Shown piece by piece: positions 1 through 12,257 of a stretch of 64,000 nucleotides of DNA. The translations under genes and the position numbers were made by a program. The DNA is from Vicugna pacos (Eukaryota; Chordata; Mammalia; Artiodactyla; Camelidae), in assembly GCF_048564905.1 (NCBI RefSeq), contig NC_132993.1, positions 17,011,001 to 17,075,000 on the forward strand, written 5' to 3'. Each line of letters opens with the position of its first letter. Position 1 is the first letter of the stretch. The notes under the pieces were generated by a model, which saw only the letters and a program-made list of their open reading frames with translations, was not told the origin of the DNA and did no database searches.

Positions 1-1854
1 GAAACAGTTTGGATCTGTAGGTGTGAGATGGTATTGTACATTTTGGGGATCTAGAATTTTTAGCACTGGCTACAATTAAAAAAAAAAACTGCTTAGTGGG
101 ATACTATGTTAAAGGTACTAACATTATTTACTTACATTTCTTTAAAGACTGGTATAATTCAATAATATGGTATTACATTACTGCCTTCACTAATATTCAT
201 AGATCCTATCTTACTAAAAACAGTAATCTAAATTAACTAGCATGCCACCTATATGCTGCCCTCAACAATGAATTATTAATTCATATTGTAATGAACAGCA
301 ATCCCAAAAGCAATTCCAAATATTCTAATTTGAAATATTAACATTGATTAACAACATACAATTACTGAAAGGGAATTTTCCATTCAAATGGCAAAGATCC
401 CATCCTGATGGACTGCATTTATTAGTTTATAATTTTGTGATAAACTGGATTATGTGGGTTAACAATTCCAGGATATATCCAAATAGCCTCAAAAAAAGGA
501 GAACTGAATCTACAACAATTATTCCACAAGAGGAGTAGGGTTAATCATCACTGCCGGAACCATAAGCTACTAATTAATTCACAGCTCAGTGGGCCACAGG
601 CAGAGCCATCTGTGTAACTATTTGTACCTGTTCCCAGGAGGAAGAGGAAAACAGGTATACCTCTTGGAACAGGTGATGAGGCTGCCATGGGAAGAGTCCA
701 CCATCTAGACACAGCCAAGTGAATTTCATTCCGAAAACATCTGCTGGTGTCGACTGGCCCTGATGCGCACTGCTTCCCCTCTTGCACAGTTGGGAAGCGC
801 AAGTGCGCCTGGTCCCTGGACACAGCTGGGGTGCTGAATCTTTCATTAGGTAAACAACCAGGGGCAGGTGGGGCTAATTGGATTCAACTGTTTGGTGACA
901 GCCTGGCCATGATGTTTACTCTTTCACAGAATGAATCTTTCACACACTTCAAAAACTAGGCGCCAAGCTAGGCAAATGAACCCCAGACAAGGCTGCTCCA
1001 AATTAAGCCACTGTAGTCCATTTCTGACCGTGGATGACTGGACCTGTAGCAAGGCAAACTGCAGTGCAACGTCCAGCAACACAGTGATTGTGACAATGAG
1101 GGATGCAGAAATAAGAGCTGGTGCTACGCTGCTGATGAAAACAAAACAAACATAAAGGCAAAGGCAAACCTAAAACGTCTCTAGAAATAAGATGAAGCAG
1201 AACAAAAAGGAAAAGAGCAGAGAAATAGTGGATTGTCTTTTACATCACACTCAACGCTGGTCAGAGAGCTTTAGGACGGTGTGAATCCCTACCTTGGAAT
1301 CACAACTTATGAAACACCTGATGACTCTGGAGATGGTTGATGAGAAAAACAATCCAAGAGAACCCAGGGAAAGGACTCGGAATCTGAGAGCTTATACAAG
1401 TAACTCTTGGAGATAATTTAGTAACAACCTTTAAATGGACAAGTTCTCATATGGAGGGTTGTAACTGTTTGATATATAAAAAACCAAGAAGAAAATAAAT
1501 ATATCGCAACATAGTGGACCAAGAATATAAAATCTGTCTCAACTGTCAATATTCAGATTTTTTATGATAAACAGATTTAAATATGAATATCCTTAAGATC
1601 TTTATAAAAAGTTATCAGACTGGATAACTCCTGGTTTCAACCCTAAATTAACATCTTTCCATTTCGTTTAGATTAAAACTCAAATTCCCTGACCTTGAGA
1701 TCCTTCATCAATGGTCCTTAATCCTGACTTCACATTAAAACTCTTGGGAAGTGTTTTTACAAATCTATCAATTTCACATGCTGAAGTGAGGCTCCGCATG
1801 GGTATTCTTTAAGCTCTCAAGTGATTCCACTGTGTAGCCAGAAATAACCCAAAT
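1..1854. other. Intronic sequence, no feature recognised
   Basis: AT-rich to about 540, then a more GC-balanced block at about 560-930 with several CpG sites (for example GTCGAC near 750 and GCGC near 767 and 798). No coding frame with splice support and no clear repeat family. Confidence 0.5.
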
Positions 1855-2250
1855 GACCCGAGCCCTGCACCTGCCTAACCTCACTCAGTATTCAGTCTCT
1901 TCGCTCCCTCTGTTCTGGTCACACTAATCTGCTCCACATTCTGCCTAGGATTCTCTTCCCCATATCTCCAAGTGGCTCCTCTTTGTCCTTGACAATTGAC
2001 CACAAACATCATGCCTACAGTGAGGTCATTTCTGATGCTGGCCTGAATCTTTTTCTGTTACTTCTGAGAAATTTATTTTGTTACTTGATTATTTTCTAAG
2101 TCCCTCCATGAGTGAGTAGAAAATCTATTAAGGCAGGACTCTGCTTAGTTTATTCACTTCTGTACCCTTAGCTCTAGAATAATGATGGGCCCCAGGAGTG
2201 CTTAATAAGTAATTATTGAATGGATAAGGGCTGAATGAATGAATAATTGA
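1855..2250 (+). repeat. L2 LINE 3' end
   Basis: Matches the end of the mammalian L2 LINE in sense orientation. It has the pyrimidine-rich region, then a segment like 'aaggcaggactctgcttag', then the closing motif around CAGGAGTGCTTAATAAGTAA and a short GAATGAATGAATAA tail at about 2233. Heavily diverged, as expected for a family that predates the placental radiation. Confidence 0.7.
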
Positions 2251-2404
2251 TACTGGTGAAGCACGAAACACCAGGGATAGAACAGAGGGCATAAAAATAT
2301 CCCTTCTGCAATCTTTCTAGCAAATAACAACAATATTATCAATGAATTTAAAAATAAATAATGACCAGAACATCACCAATAGAATCAACAATGAATAATA
2401 ACAA

Positions 2405-2635
2405 CACTGGCTGAGACTTCTGTAGTATTTACCATGAACTAGGCATTCTTCTAAGCACATTACATACACTAACTCTTTCAGTCCTGCTAACAACCCTGTG
2501 TGGTAGGCACTGTTATCATTCCAATTTCAGAGATGATGTACAAAGGTACAAAGATTAAGGAACTTGCCATATCAAGTGGCTGATGAGGGAGACTGAACTG
2601 AGCCCACCCTGACTGTTCTGGAGTCTGCTCCTATT
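2405..2635 (-). repeat. MIR SINE
   Basis: Reverse orientation copy of the mammalian-wide interspersed repeat. The landmarks are a growth/decline string like 'accatgaactaggcattctt' (from 'tatgtgccaggcactgttct'), 'acaaccctgtgtggtaggca', and the 'cagagatgatg' core. It is nearly full length. Confidence 0.8.
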
Positions 2636-2749
2636 ACAACGTCTCTCTGAACTATTTGAAACCTTTTTTGAGTTTCCCATTTCCTCTTTAATTTCCTTAT
2701 CTCTTCTTTGGGCTTTAGAATTAGACTTCGCTTTTAACGCACATACTAT

Positions 2750-2900
2750 CACTTGCACACTCTGTGACCTTAGCCACAGTATGAACCTTTCTGGACCTCT
2801 GCTTTCTTGTTGGTAAGGCTGGGAGAATCTAATCTTCAGAGGTGTTGTGAGTGATGGGATGAGCTGATGACTGAAAGTCCCTTGTACAATGACTCAGTGC
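2750..2900 (+). repeat. MIR SINE, partial
   Basis: Sense-oriented MIR core: 'tctgtgaccttagccacagt', 'acctctgctttcttgttggta' and a GTTGTGAGTGATGGGATGAG stretch correspond to the consensus 'tgtgaccttgggcaa...cctcagtttcctcatctg...gttgtgaggattaaatgag'. Diverged. Confidence 0.6.
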
Positions 2901-3189
2901 TTTCCTGAGTGTGTATGTCCAGTCCAGTCCAGGTCCTCATTACTTTGCACCAGAGAGACTGCAACAGACTCCTAGCTTATCATGGTAGACTGAGTCAGGA
3001 ATCTGTGGGATGCCTGGCTGGGTGGGCAGCTTCTCTATTTGGCAGGAAGGCAGCTGAGGTGAACTAGAAAAGTAAAGTTATTCACTTGATTAACAAACAT
3101 GAGGGAAAGGCCAATATGCAGATATCATGTTAAACACTGGAACAATCATGCGGAAGAAGATACAGTAACTTCCTTCTAAAGCCTGAGTT

Positions 3190-3345
3190 CAGATCAGTAA
3201 TACACAGAAGAATCACTTTGGGGACATTTTCAACTATTTTTGCCCAGACCTATTGCTCAGTGGACCTAATGTGGGAAATGGATTTGTGTATTTTGAAATC
3301 TCCCCTAATAACTCTTGCTGTGAATCACAATTGAAAAATAGTATT
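3190..3345 (+). mobile_element. MER5A-like hAT-Charlie element, diverged
   Basis: The segment 'agaagaatcactttggggac' followed by 'cccagacctattgctcagtgg' resembles the middle of MER5A ('agaatcacctggggagc...ccccacccagagattc'). Its terminal inverted repeats are not clear, so the family call is moderate. Confidence 0.4.
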
Positions 3346-5630
3346 TTTGAGGAAGACGTGGAAACCGGTAACTGATCAAGCAGTATGTAATAAAAAATTT
3401 AAATAGCAGTACAGTGGGATAAATATCAAAACAGAGTCAAGCATAATAAATTATAAAAGCTCCCATTTGCTGAGTGCTCCCTATGAACTAGATACCGTAC
3501 ATATTTTTATAGATTTTCTTTTGTTATCTCTTTCATATTTAATAAAAATGAATGTATCACTGGTAGGTAAGCCAAGAGGGTGGAAGACATACACAGTGTC
3601 AAGAGGCAAACCAGAAGACAGGCTGGCGTGGAGCTTGCATAGGGTTTCCCTGGCACATGCCTTTGGCTCTTCTGAGGTTCAAAGGCAGCAAGGCTAGCTC
3701 AACTAGACTCTCATTCCTGCAGGAACTGGGCCTCTGTCTACACAGGAAACCTGAAGAGGGTCATAAGCCATCACAGCCCATGGGGTCCAGTGATTGTTAT
3801 TAGCACAATGGGGCCACTGAGGGCTTCTTAAAACACCACTTTGCTCATGGAGGAGGTAAGCCATCCTCCTCACCAAAACCTATGGTACTCCTTTACTTAG
3901 CATGGGAAGTTTAAAAAAAAAAAACACAGAACTTTTCTGTTCATTCTTACCCAACTACAGGCATTTTCATTTCTCTCCCCTCAACACATCTTGTCCATCC
4001 ATGTAGCCCAACTGCTTGTTCAACCTCTCTGGTCTGTCAGGAGTTTCCTCCTTCTTTGGATGAACATCCTGAGGGCTCACAGGTGTCCAGCCCTGGGGCA
4101 GACCTGGTTTCTGCCCTTGGTAATCGTAAGTTCACCCCACACCCCTCTTCCTTCAGGCTCTGGCATGAGTTCTCAGGCCTCAATGGGGAAGTGGTGAAAG
4201 GGGGGCCCTGAAGATGGTGACACCTTTTCCTAATAAAATTTGCTTGTATGTTAAGTCAATTGAGCCTCGAAGATTAGAAGATGTTTTATTGGTATTTTCT
4301 AGTAGGCCCAACACAATGCAGGAAGGTCAAAAAAAAATTTGATTAATGAACTGATACTAACTTGGAACAGACAGAATCTTTGAAATGCTGTGATTTGCCA
4401 ACTTAAAATGACTATTTAGGGACACATAAACTGCTGGTTGTACCTCAGGACAAAAAGGACGACAAAGGGAGTGACGCACTCAGGAAGGAGCAGACTAATA
4501 GACCGACTGCCTGATGGCTAAGGAGGAGCAGCAGAGAATTCAATTCCCAGCTGCGTTTTCCTTGAAGCCCTAAGGGGCGTGACTAATTAAGAAAAAGACT
4601 TCGAGTCTTCATTTCCCTTTTAGGAAACCTCTCTTTATCCCAAGCATGTAACATGACATCATTGTATAGCACAGGCTTTCTCTCCAGAGTGACATGCTCA
4701 GAGAAAGGTGGGATGTTTTTGACCTTTCCTCCGATCTCTAAACTCCCAGTGGATGCTCCGGTTCTCACGGTAAACTTAGAAAACATGCCAGCTCTCAGCA
4801 GAGGGCATTGTGAGCTTATGGATTGGATCAGTTCTGGAAAAGATATCTGCTGAGAAAGAATCAGATTGCAATGTTTCCCCGCTCCCTTCCTCCTTCCCCA
4901 ATGTTACATCATTTCGGATCATCTGAATTGTATATGGCTTTCTATTTAAGACAGTCATTTGTTGGCAGCCAAACTAGAACATTTCCTGTTTTTCCTCTCA
5001 CTGTAATCAGGATTTGGCTGTCCAAATTAGGACTGCCCTAATTACTCCTCGGCAGGTGCCAATCTGGGGGAGGGCAATAAGTGGGAAGAGACGAAGTAAG
5101 GACACTTCTGCATCTTCAGACTCACACAATAAGGAAACATTTTCTCCCTAGCCTGAGGCACCATAGGGTTACACGTTATGTGCACCTGTGCTGCTGTGTA
5201 ACAACCACGTAAATGATTTTGTTTAAGCCTCTTCAAAGCTTGTAGGATTCTTTTTCCCCACCTTAAGATAAATTCATCCTAGACCTGTAAGTCAGCAACT
5301 GTGGTAGATTACAACAGATATTACCCTGTAGAAGGAATGATCTGAGAGTGGGCACCAATAAGTGGGCATTATTCCAGAGAATTCGATGGTATAGCCTCTT
5401 GGGGGAAAGGAAACAAGATACTCAATGACCACAATATATCAAGAACCAAAAGCAATGGCTATATTCCCCCCCTAAAACGCAGTATAGCACAGATACAGTT
5501 ACACTGTTTGGACCAAATGATGAAATAGAAGTGACAGAGAAATAACTCAATACCTGTAAGAAGGACTGAGCCTGGTGAACAAAACTATCCAAGTTCCTGC
5601 CTAAAGCCAACTACTACACTTACTACTGCA
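3346..5630. other. Intronic sequence, nothing firmly recognised
   Basis: About 2.3 kb without a repeat I can name with confidence. A weak MIR-like string ('catttgctgagtgctcccta') sits near 3462. The stretch 4580-5040 is open in frames on both strands but has no splice support or protein similarity I recognise. Confidence 0.45.
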
Positions 5631-6526
5631 TGACATCCCACCCCAGACACAATTTCAGCAATTTGCCCCTTTCTCCCCTACATCAAAATCTTCCCTTTCT
5701 CCTAAATATTTTTTCAAATATAAGCATGCACTTATCTCTGTTTAAAATAACACATAAAACAATTTTAAAAACCCTTCATGTGACCTCAATTCACCAGCTA
5801 CTATCCCATTTCTCTGCTCCTTTTTGCAGCAAGTCACTGTAAAAGTTTCATCTATATATACAAGTTCTCTACTCCCAGATTCTTTTTTAAGCCCACATCA
5901 ATCCAGGTTTCACTCCTATTACTCCAGAGAAACAGCTCTTCTGACAGTCACCAATGTCCTCCACGTTGTTAAATTTATCGATCAATGCTCAGTTCTAATG
6001 ATGACCAAATACCAGTATTTGGGTCAGGGATCCCTCCATCCCTTTACTTGGTTTCCAGGACACCACCTTCTCTTCAGCTTCCTCATAGTTCACTGATTGT
6101 TGCTTCTCCATCTCCTTTGCTGGTTCTCCTCATCCTGCAAACTTCCTGAAGTTCATATACCTCTATCATATTTAAAATCACTCCTATAGAGATTTCATTG
6201 AGTCCGCGGTTTTAAATACCATTAAATATACTATTTATATTGTCAATGGCTGCAAATAATATCTCCAGGGCAGATGTCTCTCCCTTTGATGCATATACCC
6301 AACTACCTCCTCCGTATCTCCATGTGGGTGTCTAAGAGACACTCCAGATTTAAACTGTGATCTACGTGCCCTCAAACCTGCAGTGCCCTCCATCCCAAAA
6401 GCTGGCAACTCCATCTTTTCATCATTCAAATAAAAAGTCCTGAGTCATTTTTGATACCTTTCTTTCTCTCACATTCTACACCCAATTTGGCAGGTAGGGG
6501 ATTCTGTTGGCTGTCTCTTTGAAATA

Positions 6527-6841
6527 CAGTTGACCCTTAAGCAATGTGGGGGTTAGGGGCATCAACCCCTGTGCAGTTGAAGATCCACGTGCTGCAATTG
6601 CTAAGTACGTGGAAAGGAACAAAGAATTGTTGAGTGACTCACCCAAGGGCAGGAAGCTGGACAGAATCAGGACTCAACTCCTAATTCTTTTAACCCACAT
6701 ATTCGATCTCTATTCAAGCACAAACTTTTCCCCACACTTAGTTAATTTAAAGATGTGCAAAATGAAAAAAAAATTTATTGAAAAAATCTGCGTATTAGTG
6801 GACCCATGCAGTTCAAACCTGGGCAGTTCCAGGGTCAACCA
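6527..6841. mobile_element. MER2-like Tigger-group DNA transposon inside the L2
   Basis: Non-autonomous TcMar-Tigger element. The left end reads CAGTTGACCCTTAAGCAATG, then 'gggggttaggggcatcaacc' and 'gtgcagttgaagatccacgt'. The right end has 'ctgcgtattagtggaccca', 'gcagttcaaacctgggcag' and 'ccagggtcaacca', the mirror of the left end. It is flanked by TA on both sides (6525-6526 and 6842-6843), the expected mariner-type duplication. The L2 sequence resumes directly after it. The middle differs from MER2 and contains a MIR-like stretch (listed separately). Confidence 0.8.
6622..6710 (-). repeat. MIR-like segment inside the MER2
   Basis: The string 'gagtgactcacccaagggca' followed by 'gaagctggacagaatcagga' resembles reverse-oriented MIR ('taacttgcccaaggtcacac agctagtaagtggcagagcc'). 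It has no counterpart in the MER2 consensus as I recall it, so it may be a nested insertion or a captured fragment. Confidence 0.45.
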
Positions 6842-7555
6842 TATATTCAGAGTTCCACCAGTTCTCACCACCTGGCTGCCGTCAACCAGTGTGAGCTGTC
6901 TTCATTTCTCACCTGGACCACCGCCACAGGCCCTGATCGGTCTCCCTGCTTCCATCCTTGCCTCTCTACAGCCTAGCCTCAATACCTATATTCTAAAATA
7001 TAAGTTAGGTCATGCTGCTCGCAGGTACAATTCCTGCAATGGCTCCCCATCTCAATTAGAGTAGAACTCAACAACCCTACCGTGGCCTACAAGGCCCTAC
7101 ATGGTCCCTTTTGGACATCTGTTTAATACCCTTTCGGTCCACTTTATCCCAACCACGCTGGCCTCCCTGCTGCTCCCGAGACGTGTCCCGCAGAGTCCTG
7201 GCTTAGAGCCTTTGCCCTTTGCCAGGGCACCCTTTCCAGATATCTAAGTCCCCAAGCTCCTTTCAGCATTTTCTCAGACCTCAACTTGACGGGGCCTGCA
7301 GAGGCCCCCTGTGTAAGCCTGCAGCCTCCCTCTCCCGTACTCCAGAGTAGACTCACCCTGCTCCATCTTTCCCTGCAGCACCTACCATCTTCTAAAATGT
7401 TTTACATGTTTACCTATTATATTTATTGTCTACCCCTTCCCTCCCATCTCTAACAGAGTGTAAACCCAATGAAGGTTTTGTCTGTTTGCGTCACTGTTGT
7501 ATCTACAAACTTTTGTATAAGTACTCAATAAATCTGTTAAATAAATGAAATTCCA

Positions 7556-8350
7556 GAAACCTAGTAAATAAATTAAGGATGGAGTAATCAACTGTGTCAA
7601 AAGTTACTGAAATTAAATAATATTCTGACAGGTTTAATAAATTGAAGCAAGAACCTTGAGGCACAGAAATAATACAAAGCACAGAATCACAGAACCACTG
7701 CTGATAATCTTAGCAGTACCCTGCCAGACAGGGGAAAATGCCTGCGAGCAAAGGCCCCTGGAAGAAAAGAAGGTAAATTACAGAAGTCGGGTGCGTTGGG
7801 AATTATAGGTAAAATTCTAAAACAGATTGCTAGTGATGGTTTGTGAACAATTAGGAAGTGGTATTCACTAGGAGCCAGAAAGAGCTCACAATGAACAAAT
7901 CATGTGACTATGTTTCTTTCCTAACTGGGTAACTCATTATCTTGAATGAAGAAACGGTAAATCTGGCTCAAGGTTAAGCGATTTTGTTCCAAACAGTAAT
8001 TTGTAAGTTGCCCAAGATGAGAGATCTTAACAAAGCGTTCAGCAGAGCAGGGAGCGATGGGTCCTAGAAGGGAAGGGGTAAGAGGATTCCTGAACAAACA
8101 GCTGGTCTTGCTGGCTTGTCCATGTCCACCCTGGGGAGACATGAGGGAGGGGTAGCTGCGTGGTTAGGACTGGGAGGACTCCGGTAAGAAATCCAAGTCT
8201 CTTACAGGGTGGGTGATGAAACATAGGGGGGTCTGGTCATGAATGGTAGTAAAGGTAATTGTCATTGTTGTCATTGCCATTGTCAAAAAAGCAGCTAATC
8301 ATCTGAGGGGGACTGTCTATTTCACTAAAAACAGTTCTAAAAGGTTGACA
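7556..8350. other. Intronic sequence, nothing recognised
   Basis: No repeat family or supported coding frame seen. 8041-8230 is slightly GC-richer but has no landmarks. Confidence 0.45.
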
Positions 8351-8351
8351 T

Positions 8352-8500
8352 TTTCAAAGTAAGCCTATGAGGGAAGAACTATTATTATTTCTTTTTGCAG
8401 ATGAGAAAACTAAAGCACAGAAAGGCTGATGAACAGTTCAAGGTCACATAACTAATAGGTGAAAAAGCTGGTATTTAAAGCCCCAGAGACTAGTCTGGGG
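8352..8500 (-). repeat. MIR SINE, partial
   Basis: Reverse MIR: 'ttgcagatgagaaaactaaa', 'gcacagaaaggctgatgaac' and 'aaggtcacataactaatagg' match the 'cagatgaggaaactgaggc...aaggtcacacagctagtaag' core. Confidence 0.8.
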
Positions 8501-8940
8501 CTACAGTCTGGGTTCATTGTCAGAAAAACACATGAACCTCTGAAGCACTGAGTAACCTATGGGTGTCAATCTCAAAGGAAGTCTCGAGAAGTAGGCTGCC
8601 AAAACTCTCAATTCAGCCCTGTCCTGAGGAACATTTTAAAAAATGACACACACAAAGAAACTAAAAGATTGCTTATAAAACCAAGAATGACATGGAATTT
8701 GCAGGAATAGCTATGATTTTTTGATGACAGAGTAAGGATTCAAAAGTATCTCAATAGACTGAAATGATGAGCCAAAAATAACATTAAAATTAATGGGTAA
8801 GTATGAGATTTTGAATTTTAAGTTTTTTTTAAAAATCCCAGAACTACAGCATAGAACAGATAAGACTAATTTCAACTAGCAATTCTTCTTATATTTCCTT
8901 ACCCCTCAACAGCCAAACAGCGGCCATGCCCACACATTAA
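8501..8940. other. Intronic sequence, nothing recognised
   Basis: AT-rich filler between a MIR and an L2. No landmarks seen. Confidence 0.4.
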
Positions 8941-8944
8941 CATC

Positions 8945-9485
8945 TTTAATGTCTCTTGATCTGTCCCCTCACCTCCACTTCCCCCACCTCCCTTCTACCT
9001 CGATGTGACATCCTTTCTTTCCCATCCATCTTATACAAAGCTCAGAAAGGTCTCCCTACAGCACAGTCTGCACCTGGTACTCCCTGTAGAGTCACCTTCA
9101 GTGGCTCCTCACTCTCTAATTTGAAAAAGCCAAGCTCCTTGATCCTGGCATTCAAGACCCTCCATCTTGGCTTCGCCATCTTTTCCAAAACCCCAACTTG
9201 TTTTTCCTCTTCCTACTCTTCCCACCTCCTTGACACTGCTCTGGTTCCTTCATTCCTTTCAGCTCCTGAAGCTTAAATCCTCCTCATTCTTTGCAAGGCC
9301 TGGACTGTATCATTCACCAAACCTTCCCTGTCCTCCTTAAGTAACTTCCCCTTAGAGCATGTCGTCATTACCCGTCTTTTTGTATTTTCTGTAATAAATG
9401 AGTGCTGTGGATATACAGGTCCGATTCCTTTGTCCCCTATTTTCCTTTCTACCCTCTACCAAGAATGTAAGCTCATTCAAGGTTT
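8945..9485 (+). repeat. L2 LINE 3' portion
   Basis: Sense L2: 'ttcagtggctcctcactctc', 'ggcattcaagaccctccatc', 'cttcctactcttcccacctc' and 'ctaccaagaatgtaagctca' follow the L2 order (cDNA-like pyrimidine-rich strand, then 'agaatgtaagctc'). It lacks the final GAATGA tail. Confidence 0.75.
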
Positions 9486-9489
9486 AATC

Positions 9490-10285
9490 AGAGACTGATG
9501 GACTTCTCAATCCCCACACACTCAAATACAATAAAAGGATGTAATAAGAAGCCCCATGTTCTGCACTGGGTCCTGCACAAGGAAGGCAGTGCTTTTGCTG
9601 AAGTATGAAAGCATACCTGGGACACTGGGCTCAGAGTGAAGGACTCCTTTTTTAAGACAGACACTGCTGGGCTTATGGGTAATAGAGAAAGAAGACTGGG
9701 ATGGTTTGAGGCCCAGGACATATCAGAACCCACGAATGTTAAGTATAGGGGCAGGGAAAAAAACCTAGTAAATGGACCATGATAGCCATCTTTATGTATT
9801 TGGAGGGCTTTTCATGTGTAAGGATGAAAGTGATTTCACATCACTCCAGAAAAAAGGAACGATGTCCTGTGGATAGGGGACTATCGTTTCAAAAAAAGAC
9901 ACTGTTCAACAGTGACCACTCTGCTTTGTCAATTTAGGAAGCTTCCCATTGCTTGGCATGTTGAGAGGCAGGATCATAAATGATGAGGAAAAGCTCACCT
10001 GCAATAAACAAGGTGCCAAGCCATACAAACTTTTTAAAAGATTTCTTTTAAAATAACTAGAACAACAACAATATATCTATGACCATCAGTGGGATCCTAA
10101 TTTTACCTTATCTTGGCAGGTTATGTATATAACATCTCCATTGTAATTAACATTCACCAACATTATTTGTTAAAATTATTGGTCACGCATAATGAAATAT
10201 AAGAAAAAGAAGACATGCCTTGCTTCTTAAAAAAAAGTTGAAAATTCAATGGAGGTTAAAATAAAGACAAAAGTCAATTTTTAAA
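9490..10285. other. Intronic sequence, nothing recognised
   Basis: No repeat consensus or splice-supported frame was recognised in this block. Confidence 0.4.
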
Positions 10286-10289
10286 ATGT

Positions 10290-10425
10290 TGTTGGACTCT
10301 CACTTGGGAAACATGACATTGGTACAGCCACTTCAGAGTCTGGTTTTGTAAAGGTGAAAATACAATCTGTGGCCCAGAAATTCCAGCCTTAGAAAACTAA
10401 CCCAAAGCAATGGCTTTTAAATTTT
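10290..10425 (+). repeat. Old L1 (L1M) fragment
   Basis: The order 'ggtacagccacttcagagtc', 'gtggcccagaaattccagcc', 'ctaacccaaagcaatg' matches the L1 3' region ('ggtacaaccactttggaaaa...tgacccagcaattccactcc'). Short and diverged. Confidence 0.55.
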
Positions 10426-11100
10426 TCATTTGTGTATCTCTTAAAGGAATTCTGAAAAACTATATTCTCCTCAAATTCTAAAGTTGAAATTTAGTTTTTT
10501 TTTTCTAGCATGAGTTTAATGGTTACAAAATATATAATTTTGGCACGTTATAAATATTAACATTTTAAATCAGTAGTATTTAAATATATCCAATGGAATC
10601 TCAATACCATAGAGATTTGATATCCTCCATAATACATTTAAAATATCCATAAATAAGCTCTTTTTTAACAGTTAGATATTTGTCTCTCTGAATTATTATT
10701 TCTTTATCATTTCCTCACCAAATTTGAGCCTAATGGAATAAATCTTTATGCTTGAAAGTATTTTATTATTACTCTATTTGTGGTTTTCTGCAAAAAAAAA
10801 TTTGTACAAATTAAAGTCTAAAAATCCTAATTAAAATTTTATTTACCAAAAGATTAAATTTTAACCTATTTTTTGTTTGAAGTGCCATTATAATTGTCAC
10901 TTAGTACACAACTGAGTTTAGCATAATTGTTGGTTATATGTATGATTTTAACCTAAGTGTATCATCATTTTTGATGAATAATCACTGAACAAAAAAAGTG
11001 AAATATTATTGGGCATGCATTTTTCAATGAAATGGCCAGGTTTCTTTTCTTTGTTTGGTTCACGTAATTGTGGATAAACATTACTTATTGCTGGAGTGAA
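10426..11100. other. Very AT-rich intronic block
   Basis: Roughly 700 bases dominated by A and T with short homopolymers. No family recognised. Confidence 0.5.
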
Positions 11101-11104
11101 AGAG

Positions 11105-11560
11105 GTCAGGCATTAGTCTACGTTGTATTCCTTGGCCACATCAATATTCCCCAGATGCTGCCTCCTGGCTTACTTATAATGACTCTTTACCATCTACTAT
11201 TCAGCATCTAAATTCCAAGTCAACTGTGTTAAGACTCTTTGTTATTTGGTCTTATTTTTCCTACTCAACATTACTTCCTACTACCTTCTACTAAGAACTC
11301 TGTTCCATTCAAACCTTCCCCTCAGAATGTCAGGCTACTATGTTGGTGCTTCCTCTCCATCCCTGCAATGCCTGTTTTCTTTTTACCTCCCCAAATCCCG
11401 TTCATTTTTCTAAGGTCCAACACCTGTTTATTTCACCTGTGAGATCTTTACCCGACTCCAACCAGCCTACCACTCTCTTTTGGGTTTATTCCTTCTGCTC
11501 TTAATAGTCTGCACTGTACAAGTAGTACCTGATTATGTGCTGGACTGTACCTATCTCTTC
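11105..11560 (+). repeat. Probable diverged L2 LINE fragment
   Basis: Pyrimidine-rich sense strand with 'acctgtttatttcacctgtg agatctttacc' and a late 'atcactcttaat'-type region resembles the L2 end, but the match is loose. Confidence 0.35.
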
Positions 11561-12249
11561 TTAATTATATATCACATAAAATCGAGTATTTTATTACACA
11601 TTCTTTCCTTCCCTAATCGTTTCAGATCTTGTCAACCAGACCATAATTTGCTCCTATTATTAGCTTCTTACAAGAAATGCTATGATCTTTTCCACAAGCT
11701 CAAAGAGACTTTTGAACTCAGAGAAAAGAAATCAGAGAAAAAACTCAAGGTTTTCAAGTTCGTAACAATGATTTTTCATTTCCACTGATGCTAAAAACAG
11801 GTGTAAGCATCCTTTCATGACAGTAGGAAGGCTATGGATCAAACATCAGGAGGAAGACGTTTGTAAAAAACTAAAAAGGAATCCTATTATAGATTATTAA
11901 GGGTTATTAAGAGTTCAAAATTGCTTTACTTTAGAGATCTTTTAGAATCACAAGAGGGACTAATTAAGGTGTGGAATTTCCTTGAAGAAGACAAATCTTA
12001 CGATTTTAGACTTGCAGAAAAATCAAGGCTGACACTTCATCTAAACTACCCAATGGAAGTCCTAAGGGCATTTGTCCCTTCCACTTCCTCTGTTGGCATG
12101 ACTATACATGTGTCTAGGACACTATTTCTTTGGTACATGTTCTCGTCAAGCCTCTTGACAAATCCTTTTCCATGATGGCAGAAAGATAGGCTATGAAGAC
12201 AGTATCACCGACCACCACACGATCTTGACTTTGCTTAGCTTCCAACAGA
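11561..12249. other. Intronic sequence next to the EXOC4 exon donor
   Basis: No repeat recognised. Base composition approaches the exon's near 12,050. This is the 5' end of the downstream intron in transcript orientation. Confidence 0.4.
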
Positions 12250-12257
12250 AGCTCTAC
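12250..12257 (-). promoter_or_regulatory. EXOC4: Splice donor of the EXOC4 exon
   Basis: The minus strand reads CAG at the exon end followed by GTAGAGC. GTAGAG keeps the consensus G at intron position 5, so this is a good U2-type donor and fixes the exon end at 12258. Confidence 0.85.

Larger units (their letters stand above)
5640..7555 (+). mobile_element. Long L2 LINE fossil with reverse-transcriptase region, split by a DNA transposon
   Basis: L2 is a CR1-clade non-LTR retrotransposon. This copy runs about 1.9 kb in sense orientation, of which 315 bases are the inserted MER2. Recognisable pieces of the ORF2 coding strand include 'cttctgacagtcaccaatgt' (5938), 'ggtttccaggacaccacctt' (6050; GFQDTT in the RT), 'catctgtttaatacccttt', 'caatggctccccatctcaat' (7038) and 'cctacaaggccctacatggt' (7085). 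The 3' end shows 'gtaagtactcaataaatctg' style sequence near 7517. It carries many substitutions and indels and is not coding. Most L2 remnants are only a few hundred bases, so this one is long. Confidence 0.85.
1..12257 (-). other. EXOC4: EXOC4 intron, downstream of the exon (5' part of that intron)
   Basis: In transcript orientation this is the first 12 kb of the intron following the recognised exon. I looked for the next coding segment (expected to begin GIVQSEEKL) on the minus strand and did not see it. The content is ancient repeats, listed separately, and unassigned intronic sequence. Confidence 0.85.

Noticed and set aside
6546-7064. 172-codon open frame on the plus strand, the longest in the window
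   Set aside because: It runs through the MER2-like element and into L2 sequence. The repeat identity explains it and there are no splice signals.
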